DNA of 64,000 nucleotides from assembly GCF_046630445.1 (NCBI RefSeq), contig NC_092336.1, positions 201,409,001 to 201,473,000 on the forward strand, read 5' to 3'. Origin of the DNA: Rutidosis leptorrhynchoides (Eukaryota; Streptophyta; Magnoliopsida; Asterales; Asteraceae). Positions within the stretch are counted from its first letter, which is position 1. Every line of letters starts with the position of its first letter. The notes under the pieces were generated by a model that was not told the origin of the DNA, did no database searches, and saw nothing but the letters and a program-made list of their open reading frames with translations. The position numbers and the translations under genes were made by a program. Positions 23,283-41,788 of the stretch are shown here, piece after piece.

Positions 23283-25870
23283 TGTAACTACCCGGATTTT
23301 TCCGATCGTTTTATACTTATGAGATTAATATTTACATAAAATAAACCTTACCAACATGATAAGCAATCCAAACTGTTGAGACTTATGTTTTTGAAAAGAG
23401 TTTCACACAACGTTTGACCGTCCAATTTGACCGATGATATCACGAACTATATAACACACGATAATTATACGATTATGTAGATGTACATATCTATACATAT
23501 TTAACATGATTTAAGGATGGTTTAACATTTCATTGTGAACTAACAACAATAAGTTATAAGTATACTTTGAGACCACTAACTTAAGTTTTCAAAACGATAA
23601 CTATATGTAACGTTCTTTGACATATATACTTACAATCTATAATGTGTTGGTGATCTATGTCACCAATATGATTTAAGTGTAATGGGATTAATTTGTAACC
23701 AAAATAATCTTGATAAATATCGATCAAGTTTGGGGAAGTGTGGAGTGCACACTTGTTTGAACTTATCTTGATTATGACGGGGGTTCGGGGGCAGCGCCCC
23801 CGATAAGCGGGGTCCAAGGGGCAGAGCCCCTGGCTGGGGTCGAGCTGCCAGGTCAGCTTGGAAATTTTTTTTTGGGCTAACATTGCTTTATTAAAAATGT
23901 CTTAAAATTTTATTTTGGCTCGGTTTGACCCAAAAATAAAAGCCCAGTTTTGAGCCTCTTTTACAGTTATAAACCCGTCCATATTTAAATTCTCGTTCCG
24001 ATTCCTCAAAATTTCTACAAGTATATCTAGGGTATATGTAACCGTATCATACCCAGCTTCTATACGTATTTACTATTGGTATATACCAACAATAAACTTC
24101 AATGATCAGCCACTAGACATGATGTTACATGTGGGAACCAGCCATTTAACCTCATGTGTGACTTTTGTGCAAGAAAACAAACTAAATCTCCTATATATCC
24201 ATTCCATAATCATGCCATTTTGCACACACACACATACAATTTCATTCCAATTTTCTTTCAAGTTAATTCACTCCCTAATCTCTCTTCATTTACCTACTCA
24301 AGAACGTATCAATATAGTCATCCGATTTCAAGGAGATTACTTCCAATCTTTCAATCCCACTCCACCACTCTTTTGATTCCAAGATTTTTCTTACCTTTTC
24401 CAGTAGCTTTGTCCAAGTAGCTTGAGGTAGTAACCTTATTCATAACCTTATTCGATTCATATTTATATAGCTATCTTATTTTGTGTTGTAAAATTTTAAC
24501 AACAAGAACATAGTTTGAGTTATTTCAAACTTGTTCGCAAACTAAATAGATCCTTCTAATTTGATTTTTAAAAACACTTCAAGACCTGTAATATATCATA
24601 TTATGACAAAATCGGATTAATCATATCTTGGCTAATTAACATAATATTTAATATATATTTACTTATGATTTGATTTTATATATTTCAGGACCACCCGTAA
24701 ACAACACGAGAAGATTAATCATAAGACCTCATGATTGTACGCAACACGTCATTTGACAACACGGTACTTTATGTACGCAACACGTCACTTGACAACATGG
24801 TACCATGGGTCGAGATTAATTCTGATCAATACGAATACGATGGGGTCTTTATTTATTTTATTTAAGCAACTAATTGTGGACCACTAACATCGGACTGCTA
24901 ACTACGGACTAAGAAAATATTAAAAGTATTAAAAGTATATATATATATATGTAACGATTACTTAAAAAGAAAATATGTTTATATATTATATATATGGTTA
25001 GGTTCGTGATATCTATCGGAGACCAAGTCGTGATAAATACCTTCAAGGCAAAAGTGAGTATATAGTCCCACTTTTAAACTCTAAATATTTCGGGATGAGA
25101 ATACATGCATTTTATGATTTACGTTATGGATACAAGTGATTAAAAATATATATTCTACGTTGGGTTGTACCACTGGCATACTTCCCTGTAACTTGGTAAC
25201 TATTATTTACATGAGGTATTGTAAACGCGAATCCTGTTGATAGATCTATCGGGCCTGACAACCCCAACCGGACTGGACGACCAGTATTCAACGGTTGCAC
25301 AGTACTTCGTTTCGGTGACTACACTTGGTACGGTGTAGTAAGATTTCATAATAAAGGGAATATGCGACGTTGGTTAAATGTTAAGTATGGTTATCAAGTG
25401 CTCAACAACTTAGAATATTTTTATTAAAACGTTTATATATGAAATCTTGTGGTCTATATTTATAACGCTGCCGGCATTAAACCTATATTTCACCAACTTT
25501 ATGTTGACGTTTTAAGCATGTTTATTCTCAGGTGATAACTAAAAGCTTCCGCTGCAACATGTTGAATTTAAGCAAGATCTTGAGTATGCATATTTGTGTA
25601 AAAAATAAAACTGCATATCGGAGGATTTGTAATGTAAAATATGTTGGAAGTCGTATTGTTATTATCACATGTAAAGTTTGTAAGTCTAAGATTATCGCTA
25701 AACGATAATCATTATTAAGTTGTTTAAACCTTGTATTTGTAATAAAAGCTATGGTTTGTATTGTAAAAACGAATGCAGTTTTTGAAAAATGTCGCATATA
25801 GAGGTCAATACCTCGCGATGAAATCATATGTTATTGTATTCGTCCTTATGGTTAAGGTCAGGTTATGACA
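23283..25870 (+). repeat. 5' LTR of element B
   Basis: 2,588 bp, TGTAACTACC to GGTTATGACA. By eye about 16 substitutions separate it from the 3' copy, apart from an expanded TA tract. A TATA-like CTATATATCC near 24191 precedes a pyrimidine/A-rich likely start region. Confidence 0.95.
23777..23855. repeat. GC-rich palindromic cluster in B LTR
   Basis: GGGGGCAGCGCCCCC and GGGGCAGAGCCCC are two short stem-loops in otherwise AT-rich DNA. They are repeated at 38886-38964 in the 3' LTR. Confidence 0.75.
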
Positions 25871-25872
25871 TG

Positions 25873-25884
25873 TGGTATCAGAGC
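25873..25884 (+). other. Primer binding site of element B (tRNA-iMet)
   Basis: TGGTATCAGAGC, 2 bp after the 5' LTR, exactly matches the initiator-Met PBS core. The conserved leader (CATTAGTGTGTC ... GGATGCATTAGTGAGTC) follows. Confidence 0.92.
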
Positions 25885-26061
25885 GTTGGTCTTAGAGAAC
25901 CAGAAAATTTGCATTAGTGTGTCTTATCGAGTTTGTTAGGATGCATTAGTGAGTCTGGACTTTGACCGTGTTTGATTTAGAAAACTATTGCTTATCCTTG
26001 TTGGTTAAAAATTAATATGTAAATATTATGTGATACTAACATGCTAGTTGTTATATGATAG

Positions 26062-26460
26062 ATGTCTAGCTTAGAACTTGTTATCCCATTCAGCGACTCC
26101 GAACCAGAATCTTCAGATGGTGTTCCAGTCATTAACCTATCCGATGATGAAAACGACACCTTTGGGGAAGACTCACAAGTTCCGGATGAATCAATTGAAG
26201 AGGAACCGGAAGGTGATCCTGAGGAGGAAGAAATACAGGAAATTATGAAAGACAAGTTCGAACGAGGAAAGAAACGAAAGGCTACTGAATTGGAAAATCC
26301 AAATCCCGAGTTTAGAGAGGATGTTGTGGCACCAACTCCACCAGATACTTCCACACCTATTCCCGCTATTCCTATTAGTTCTATCCCGGTATCCAGTTCT
26401 TCAGCCCCTCAGCCAAAACGCAGGGAGACAACCATGATAACCTTTAAGCGATTCCTTTGA
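26062..26460 (+). CDS. Element B pre-gag acidic ORF (function unknown)
   Basis: 132 aa, intact, from the ATG at 26062. The N-terminus is acidic and Ser-rich (FSDSEPESSDG), followed by a Glu-rich block and EIMKDKFERGKKRK. The second half is Pro/Ser/Thr-rich and ends in a basic segment (PKRRETTMITFKRFL). It occupies the same place, upstream of gag and after the PBS leader, as the pre-gag ORFs of E, C and D. N-terminal SDSE-type motifs are shared, but the C-terminus differs from that of C and E. No enzymatic or membrane motif is seen. It could act in RNA packaging, translation control or chromatin targeting; all of these are speculative. Confidence 0.6.
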   Translation: MSSLELVIPFSDSEPESSDGVPVINLSDDENDTFGEDSQVPDESIEEEPEGDPEEEEIQEIMKDKFERGKKRKATELENPNPEFREDVVAPTPPDTSTPIPAIPISSIPVSSSSAPQPKRRETTMITFKRFL

Positions 26461-26672
26461 ACACAAACGCTTTTGGTTAAATGATACGCTGTTGTTTTAA
26501 ACCATGGGATCATATAACGTTTTGTATAATATTACTAGTGTGGTTTGCTTAATGTTTGATGTAAGATAAGCATATGTAAAATAGTGAAGTGTGAAATGCA
26601 ATAATTTTCCATGGTTGAGTATTATTTGGGTGATAGTAATTGATTTTCGTACTAAGCTATTAAGTATGAACT

Positions 26673-26692
26673 TTAACGGGTAGGTACTACCC
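26673..26692 (+). promoter_or_regulatory. Pre-gag hairpin motif resembling the PPT (element B)
   Basis: TTAACGGGTAGGTACTACCC lies about 150 bp before the gag ATG; its first 15 bases recur at 31284-31298 next to the 3' LTR. It is followed about 20 bp later by a purine run, AAGAAGAAAAGG. Confidence 0.6.
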
Positions 26693-26844
26693 TAGGTATA
26701 ATTATAAAATGCTAATAAGAAGAAAAGGCTTTTATAATAATAACTGGTTCATATTATTAATAACCTACGATGTACTGTAAATACATACTACATCTATAAT
26801 ATTCCATGTGAATAATTATTTCTTTTCCATTTTTATTGAAGATT

Positions 26845-31251
<4,407 letters not shown>

Positions 31252-31283
31252 GTACAACTTTAAAATTTCGGGACGAAATTTAT

Positions 31284-31298
31284 TTAACGGGTAGGTAC
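31284..31298 (+). other. Polypurine-tract region of element B
   Basis: TTAACGGGTAGGTAC, directly before the 3' LTR TGTAACGACCCGG and after GGGACGAAATTTA. Confidence 0.75.
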
Positions 31299-31318
31299 TG
31301 TAACGACCCGGATTTTTC
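31299..31318 (+). repeat. First 20 bp of B 3' LTR, split off by element A
   Basis: TGTAACGACCCGGATTTTTC corresponds to the first 20 bp of the 5' LTR. It stops where element A starts; TTTTC (31314-31318) is the left copy of A's target duplication. Confidence 0.95.
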
Positions 31319-33787
31319 TGTAACGACCCGACCAAAACCGTTATTGACGGCGCCGTTAACTTAGGTCCCGTTGCGTGGTCGTAGTCCCTATATGAGACTC
31401 GTTTGACCAAAATTATGTCGCATTCATTTGAAAGGTACAAGACTTGCAAGTTTAGTTTACAAAACCGTTCGACAACAAGTCTAAGTTTACAAAAGTCATA
31501 AAGTATAAATGAAATAACTTGCGACATAATATAAGTTGAAAAACACAGTTGCTATAAATAGCGTAAGTATGTATGCTTGACCCCAAGCAAGAAATCAGAG
31601 TGTATGCATGTATGCTCGACTCCAAGCAAGTATGAGTGTACGCGGAAGCATGTATCAAATAGCCAAGTATGAACCTGAGAAACATATAGAAAACTGTCAA
31701 CGAAAAACGTTGGTGAGATCATAAATGTATTTGTAAAAGTATATTTTGAACCACAATAGTTTGTATAGATGATTATCCAAATCGTATTTATTCCGAAGAA
31801 TGTAGTTTGTATTGCGAGCACCCAATTACCAAAGCTTAACTGAATCTTCCCTCTGAATTTTGAATATAGTGTTAGAACATACACTATGCACGTTGAAATT
31901 ATATTTCATCCACTAACGGTAGCGAACCGTCTGAATGAGGGTTCGTTAAACCCGTATGGCCACACAACATAATCACTCGCTTACACTTACACCCTGCAAG
32001 TGGAACTAATGATAATTGGATTGAGGACTTTTGTTCTAACTCGTCTGTATCCTTGTATTCGCATTGTGTTCAAAGTATAAAAGTATGAAAAGTATATATA
32101 CATGTGAAATGTATATAAGTATGTAATGTATATGTTTCTCAGCCCACGATTTAAAAGAATAAAAGTTGTTGAAAAGGTGGGACTATGATCTCACCTCGAG
32201 TGCACGAGTATAAAAGTACTTCACAAAGTAACGTATGCATGAAAGTTGCTTAGCCTTGACCTAAACAAGTAAGCTATATTAATTAACCGGTTACGACACA
32301 AGGTCGGGTGAAATGTGTTCAATTAGTCCTATGGCTCGTTACGACTCAATTAAGTATAGCATGTGAATCACGTTGTCAAGTTTCATACAAGAAACAAGTA
32401 TAAAAGCATGTTAGAATGATTGTATAAAAGTTTGGTTAAGTTTGACTAAAAGTCAAACTTGGTCAAAGTCAACGAAAAAGTCAACACGTTCGGGTTCGGT
32501 CCCGAACTATTTTTCTGAGGTTTTTATTCATATATAAGCATATTAGAACAAGTTTCATGTGAATCGGAGGTCGATAGCTAGTCAAACATTTCGCGTGAAA
32601 TGCGCCAAAGTGAGCAGAATCTGGCCAGGCGATTCTGCGGCCCGCGCGGGGATGTGGCGCGCCGCGCCACTACCTGGCCAGAGAATTCTGGTCAGTTTTT
32701 CCAAGTGTGCACGAACCAAAACCTTTTCCAACCCAATTCTTGACCCGCAAACACTTATAATGCCTATTATATATCGTCGAAAAGGTATTTTGACGAGGAA
32801 TACAACTAACCATATATCATCAATCAAAAACATCATTTACAATAACCGAAAACTCGTCAATTGATCAAGAAAGGTTTATTTTCAAGGTTTCAAGTTCGTA
32901 AAACGTATTTTATGATTAGGGAATCCAATTTACACATACGATATGCCGTTTTGAAGGTAATGAAGCATACATTACAACTAAACACTAACAATTAACATTC
33001 CATGGCATTCAAGCATCCAAAAATTCATGTCAAGAACTATCAAACCCTAGTCAAACATCACAAAATCAATATTCATGTTTTTGAAGTTTCCTTAATCAAC
33101 CTACGCATCAAAACGAAGCTAGTGATACTAGTAACACAATTAAAACATGAACTTTAACAATTTAACAACATTAACTCATCCAAAATCAAGGATTAAGCTA
33201 ACCCATTTCAAATGTTCAAACTAGTTACTCAAAACAACGAATCGAGCAAACAAAACATATATTCATGTTATACACGAGCCATAGACACTAACTAACACAA
33301 TTTCAAGTCAAAAACACGAATTTAAAGAAATCTAGAGTTTTAGAAATGTTACCCAAACGAGATGAAGTTTGTATCAAAATGTAGAGGATGAAGAGAGGAT
33401 CACGAAAATGTAATCGGATTTGTTGTGAGCTTCCAAGATTGAATTTAGATGATGAATGATTGAATTTGGTGTTTGTGTGTGTTCTTGATAGAGAGAAAGA
33501 GAGAGAGGTGGAGGTGATTGAATGGAGGAGGGTGAAGGTTGACTAGTTGACCTAGTCATCTCTTTGCCCTCTTGGCAAGTTTAGTCCTTCAAGTTTCAAA
33601 GCGGGTGCGGGAATTAACCAAACGAATATTTTAAAAACGCTCGAGTAGACGAGTGATGTTATAATTAAATAGCGGGAATATAATGAATGTTACTCACGGA
33701 AACTATTAATTTAAATACGAAAGATTATGTTTTTTAAAAAAAGACGGTGTTAAAATTAAATTTAACGGAAAAACGCGGGATGTTACA
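31319..33787 (-). repeat. Left (3') LTR of element A
   Basis: 2,469 bp, TGTAACGACCCGACC to GCGGGATGTTACA. It differs from the right LTR at about six positions by eye (e.g. near 31626, 32638-32641, 32856, 33391, 33587). Confidence 0.95.
32619..32695. repeat. GC-rich palindromic cluster in A LTR
   Basis: CTGGCCAGG and CCTGGCCAGAG flank GGCGCGCCGCGCC-type runs in an AT-rich LTR; the cluster could fold. It is repeated at 37238-37314, where the core differs (GCGCGCC instead of GCGGCCC). Confidence 0.7.
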
Positions 33788-35937
33788 TTATCCACACCTC
33801 AAAAGAAATTTCGTCCCGAAATTTAGTTGGAAGTAGTAGTTGTTGAATCTTCCTCGAGATTTTGTGTTGCCAATTCTACGAATGAGGGAGAAGTACGTTC
33901 TAGGGTATTTCAACGAATTTTGACGGTCGGGATCATATGTTGTTTTAAGGTTTGGCTTCACGATTTATGGTTTCAACCGGTCCTCCTAGGAAGTGAGGGT
34001 TATCGTCGATAGTGAGTTCATCAAAGGAGATAACAAGTTCTCGTTTCGCAAAACACGTCTTTGAGTTGATACATCGAATGTAGGATAAACGGAGACTCAA
34101 ATGAGTCGGAAAATCTAAACGGCTAGCGACGGGTCCAAAACACCCCAAGAATTTAAAGGATCAAAATATCGCGGATTTAGCTTCCTACGTTTTCCCAAAA
34201 CAGATTGCACCTTTCCAAGGTGCGACTCTTAACGTGACACGGTTTCCCACGTGGAATTTGAAATGTTTACGTCTAACATCGGCGTAGCTCTTGGTGATTA
34301 CGAGTCGCGTAGGGTTTTACCTGAATATGAATAAATTTTCTCGGTTGTTCATGAATAACCTCGGCCCCGGTGAATTGATCATTGTTTACTTGGTTTCGAC
34401 AAAAAGGAAGATGACGTTTCCGGTCACATGTGGTTTCAAAAGGTGTGACGTTAAAACTCGAATGAAATCATTGTAGTACGAGGATTAAGCTAAAGGAAAA
34501 TACTTTTCTCAAGTAAATTTGAAGTTAGTAATACACTCTCGTATTATGGATTCTAAGGTTTAAATCGTATGTTGGTTCGGTCCGTCGGGTTGCGGATGGT
34601 ACGCGGTACTCATGTCTAAACGTGGTCCCGAGGCTTTTTGTAAGGTACTCCAAAATCTAGAAGTGAAACGAGGATCTCGATCCGAAACAAGTACATTTCC
34701 CTAAGGCATATTGAACAAGTTTGCTAGGAATTGAAAACGTTAGCTAGGACAAGTTTCTCAAGAAAATTCGCGTCGCGGAAGATTTATCAGTTTCCAAAAA
34801 CGTTCGTCGGAACTATTCACCCTCGAGGTGAATACTAGTATAACGTGGAGAGTCTCTTCCCCCATTGAGAGTTTAGAGTAAAGATTTCCTGAACCGGAAG
34901 TACGAGTGTGATGAGAGAGAAGTTTCCGCCTCGGTGCGAGCATAACGAGTAAATCGTAACTAGTCAATAAGACTGTGCGAGGACGAGCTAGTATACACGT
35001 GTAACATGCGGTTGAAGTCGAGAGGAATCGGTAATTCATTCGGAAGCATAAGTATAGTTCGACAAAAGTCGAAGGGGTGTCCCCGGTATGGTTGTTATCA
35101 ATATTCTCGGAGTTTTCGGATGTCCAAACATGAAAGGATGAAGTCATGTACAAGGCACATGGTGGTGTTTAGGTTGATCGAGTCTAACCACCATCACGCG
35201 TCACTAGAACTTTGGTATGTCTTACCGTAATATAACCACGTTGATCGAGTGTCGTTATATTACGCTAACTCATACCTCCATTCCCACATCACTCTATAGA
35301 TTCAAGTTCGTGTCATCGCGAAAATCTAAAATGAACAAAATGTAACGACGTCTCAAACATGATTCGTATTGAATCTAAAGAATTAATGCAACTCTAAAGA
35401 TGCGTTCCCCGAGGGAAGTGTATAAGTGATTGTTCACGTCAATGCGGTTCGAATCAGACAATAACGTAGTTAGGTATGAAAAGAGTAACGAGTCATGATA
35501 GCGAGTAGTACGCAACCGTAGCGATAAATAGTGATGACGATACTCATCTAGAGTAGTGACAGTGACTTTACAATACTCATGGATTGTAAGATGAGACGGG
35601 GTGAATAACAACCAAGGAGTCAGAATTCCCGAACTAGAGTGACTAACGAAGTCGTGGTCATCCGTACGCGTATAAACTTTGAATTCGCGTGTATTACCAA
35701 AAAGTGGCGGAATACGAGTTCGTATGATGAAGGTTGGGTACCATTAAAAAGTTTGCCTAAGAATGATTCAAGTATAATGCACAAGTAGTCAAGTAAGTGC
35801 TATCTATAGCAAATGTATGTCAGAATGCAATGGCTAACTATCCGGTTGTAGTCTAGACTCACTAATGCGTCCTAACGACTCTGTTAGACACACTAATGCA
35901 CGTCCTAGTTCCCTACAACCAACGCTCTGATACCATC
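33788..35937 (-). pseudogene. Element A internal region with degenerate integrase
   Basis: Reading leftwards, fragments of an integrase can be followed between about 34760 and 33840 in shifting frames. They are a core remnant resembling SRFTSRFW and [11 protein letters not shown] (about 34570-34690), [12 protein letters not shown] and VAPWKG (about 34200-34290), and the linker before the chromodomain (FGPVASRLDFP to GPVETINREAKP, 34148-33945). Gag, zinc knuckles, protease and RT are absent. About 34760-35850 shows nothing recognisable. Stops and shifts mean no protein is made. Movement would need proteins in trans. Confidence 0.8.
35924..35935 (-). other. Primer binding site of element A (tRNA-iMet)
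   Basis: GCTCTGATACCA on + is the complement of TGGTATCAGAGC, 2 bp before the right LTR. The conserved leader is retained at about 35855-35905 (minus strand). Confidence 0.92.
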
Positions 35938-38406
35938 TGTAACGACCCGACCAAAACCGTTATTGACGGCGCCGTTAACTTAGGTCCCGTTGCGTGGTCG
36001 TAGTCCCTATATGAGACTCGTTTGACCAAAATTATGTCGCATTCATTTGAAAGGTACAAGACTTGCAAGTTTAGTTTACAAAACCGTTCGACAACAAGTC
36101 TAAGTTTACAAAAGTCATAAAGTATAAATGAAATAACTTGCGACATAATATAAGTTGAAAAACACAGTTGCTATAAATAGCGTAAGTATGTATGCTTGAC
36201 CCCAAGCAAGAAATCAGAGTGTATGCATGTATGCTCGACTCCAAGTAAGTATGAGTGTACGCGGAAGCATGTATCAAATAGCCAAGTATGAACCTGAGAA
36301 ACATATAGAAAACTGTCAACGAAAAACGTTGGTGAGATCATAAATGTATTTGTAAAAGTATATTTTGAACCACAATAGTTTGTATAGATGATTATCCAAA
36401 TCGTATTTATTCCGAAGAATGTAGTTTGTATTGCGAGCACCCAATTACCAAAGCTTAACTGAATCTTCCCTCTGAATTTTGAATATAGTGTTAGAACATA
36501 CACTATGCACGTTGAAATTATATTTCATCCACTAACGGTAGCGAACCGTCTGAATGAGGGTTCGTTAAACCCGTATGGCCACACAACATAATCACTCGCT
36601 TACACTTACACCCTGCAAGTGGAACTAATGATAATTGGATTGAGGACTTTTGTTCTAACTCGTCTGTATCCTTGTATTCGCATTGTGTTCAAAGTATAAA
36701 AGTATGAAAAGTATATATACATGTGAAATGTATATAAGTATGTAATGTATATGTTTCTCAGCCCACGATTTAAAAGAATAAAAGTTGTTGAAAAGGTGGG
36801 ACTATGATCTCACCTCGAGTGCACGAGTATAAAAGTACTTCACAAAGTAACGTATGCATGAAAGTTGCTTAGCCTTGACCTAAACAAGTAAGCTATATTA
36901 ATTAACCGGTTACGACACAAGGTCGGGTGAAATGTGTTCAATTAGTCCTATGGCTCGTTACGACTCAATTAAGTATAGCATGTGAATCACGTTGTCAAGT
37001 TTCATACAAGAAACAAGTATAAAAGCATGTTAGAATGATTGTATAAAAGTTTGGTTAAGTTTGACTAAAAGTCAAACTTGGTCAAAGTCAACGAAAAAGT
37101 CAACACGTTCGGGTTCGGTCCCGAACTATTTTTCTGAGGTTTTTATTCATATATAAGCATATTAGAACAAGTTTCATGTGAATCGGAGGTCGATAGCTAG
37201 TCAAACATTTCGCGTGAAATGCGCCAAAGTGAGCAGAATCTGGCCAGGCGATTCTGCGCGCCGCGCGGGGATGTGGCGCGCCGCGCCACTACCTGGCCAG
37301 AGAATTCTGGTCAGTTTTTCCAAGTGTGCACGAACCAAAACCTTTTCCAACCCAATTCTTGACCCGCAAACACTTATAATGCCTATTATATATCGTCGAA
37401 AAGGTATTTTGACGAGGAATACAACTAACCATATATCATCAATCAAAAACATCATTTACAATAACCGAAAACTCATCAATTGATCAAGAAAGGTTTATTT
37501 TCAAGGTTTCAAGTTCGTAAAACGTATTTTATGATTAGGGAATCCAATTTACACATACGATATGCCGTTTTGAAGGTAATGAAGCATACATTACAACTAA
37601 ACACTAACAATTAACATTCCATGGCATTCAAGCATCCAAAAATTCATGTCAAGAACTATCAAACCCTAGTCAAACATCACAAAATCAATATTCATGTTTT
37701 TGAAGTTTCCTTAATCAACCTACGCATCAAAACGAAGCTAGTGATACTAGTAACACAATTAAAACATGAACTTTAACAATTTAACAACATTAACTCATCC
37801 AAAATCAAGGATTAAGCTAACCCATTTCAAATGTTCAAACTAGTTACTCAAAACAACGAATCGAGCAAACAAAACATATATTCATGTTATACACGAGCCA
37901 TAGACACTAACTAACACAATTTCAAGTCAAAAACACGAATTTAAAGAAATCTAGAGTTTTAGAAATGTTACCCAAACGAGATGAAGTTTGTATCAAAATG
38001 TAGAGGATGAATAGAGGATCACGAAAATGTAATCGGATTTGTTGTGAGCTTCCAAGATTGAATTTAGATGATGAATGATTGAATTTGGTGTTTGTGTGTG
38101 TTCTTGATAGAGAGAAAGAGAGAGAGGTGGAGGTGATTGAATGGAGGAGGGTGAAGGTTGACTAGTTGACCTAGTCATCTCTTTGCCCTCTTGGCAAGTT
38201 TAGTCCCTCAAGTTTCAAAGCGGGTGCGGGAATTAACCAAACGAATATTTTAAAAACGCTCGAGTAGACGAGTGATGTTATAATTAAATAGCGGGAATAT
38301 AATGAATGTTACTCACGGAAACTATTAATTTAAATACGAAAGATTATGTTTTTTAAAAAAAGACGGTGTTAAAATTAAATTTAACGGAAAAACGCGGGAT
38401 GTTACA
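35938..38406 (-). repeat. Right (5') LTR of element A
   Basis: 2,469 bp, nearly identical to 31319-33787 and of exactly equal length, the signature of a recent insertion. Confidence 0.95.
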
Positions 38407-41067
<2,661 letters not shown>

Positions 41068-41072
41068 CTGGG

Positions 41073-41495
41073 TGAATTGAGTACCTCGTTTTGTGTGCTT
41101 CATCTATCACTAGTTGCCTTAGGTTACCATGTCTTGGTACCCATATCCTACCAGCAAAATACAGGGTTCCATCGGCTTTTACTTCAAGCTATTTTTCTAA
41201 CCCTCTGCTTATTTCGCCTTTTTCATTTTCTTCTTTTAAAGCCTCTAACTGTGCTACTTGAATTTGCTTTGTGAGATCAGTACGAATTGTAATATTCAAA
41301 GCTCGGACCCTAAGAGGTTTTACTCTCTCTTTCCGACTTAGGGCATCAGCTACAACATTAGCCTTTCCGGGGTGGTAACGGATTTCACAATCGTAATCGT
41401 TTAACAACTCTACCCAGCGACGTTGCCTCATATTGAGTTGTTTTTGATCAAAAATATGCTGAAGACTCTTATGGTCGGTGTACACTGTACACTTG
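41073..41495 (-). pseudogene. Element C unit 1 RNaseH end and integrase start (continues across B)
   Basis: The minus-strand frame resumes exactly where element B split it (CTGGG). It encodes the RNaseH C-terminus ([37 protein letters not shown]) and leads into integrase. A TAG near 41187 replaces a glutamine codon present in units 2 and 3. At its right edge the coding sequence stops at CACTTGG and jumps into a C LTR tail. Confidence 0.88.
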
Positions 41496-41698
41496 GAAAG
41501 TCGTTTTTACTTGTACATATATATATATATACATACATATAATTGTTCATGAATCGTCGAGAGTAATCAAAGGTAATTGTATATATGAAACAGTTCTAAA
41601 TTTTGAGACTCAATCTAACAGACTTTGTTTAACGTGTTAAAATAATAAATCGTATAGAGAATTGGTTTAAATAAGTCAAAAAATTTTGGGTCATCACA
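41496..41698 (-). repeat. C LTR tail fragment (junction 1)
   Basis: AAAGTCGTTTTTACTTG ... GGGTCATCACA equals the right-hand 200 bp of a C LTR, joined directly to RNaseH coding sequence. The same junction recurs at 49224-49421 and 57034-57237. Confidence 0.92.
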
Positions 41699-41788
41699 GA
41701 TGGGTTCGTAGCCTCCTCAATCATTAGAGACAAGAATAAGGCGATCCTTTCCATCCACCACATTGCCCTCTTGGCGAAGAACCTGAAC
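41699..41788 (+). repeat. Copy of element D flank inside the C array (junction 1)
   Basis: GATGGGTTCGTAGCCTCC ... AAGAACCTGAA matches the true D flank at 57238-57329. It is followed by C RNaseH sequence instead of D, with a 35-bp RNaseH stretch present on both sides of the inserted block (41460-41496 and 41790-41825). Confidence 0.9.

Larger units (their letters stand above)
31319..38406 (-). mobile_element. Element A: young non-autonomous LTR retrotransposon
   Basis: 7,088 bp with two LTRs of equal length. It is flanked by TTTTC at 31314-31318 and 38407-38411. The orientation is minus: the PPT-side GAAATTTCGTCCCGAAATTT follows the left LTR, and the PBS lies before the right one. The internal region is only 2,150 bp, without gag, protease or RT. 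It is the innermost and youngest layer. Confidence 0.95.

Noticed and set aside
23581-23883. 100-codon minus frame repeated at 38690-38992
   Set aside because: It is present twice only because it lies in the two B LTRs; the composition follows the GC-rich palindromes and it has no protein features.
31552-31884. 110-codon minus frame repeated at 36171-36503, hydrophobic and Tyr/Phe-rich
   Set aside because: It lies in A's LTRs; hydrophobicity comes from AT-rich codons. No ATG context or family similarity that would support a membrane protein.
32559-32864. 101-codon plus frame repeated at 37178-37483
   Set aside because: It is LTR sequence of element A, duplicated as part of the LTR pair; no domain.
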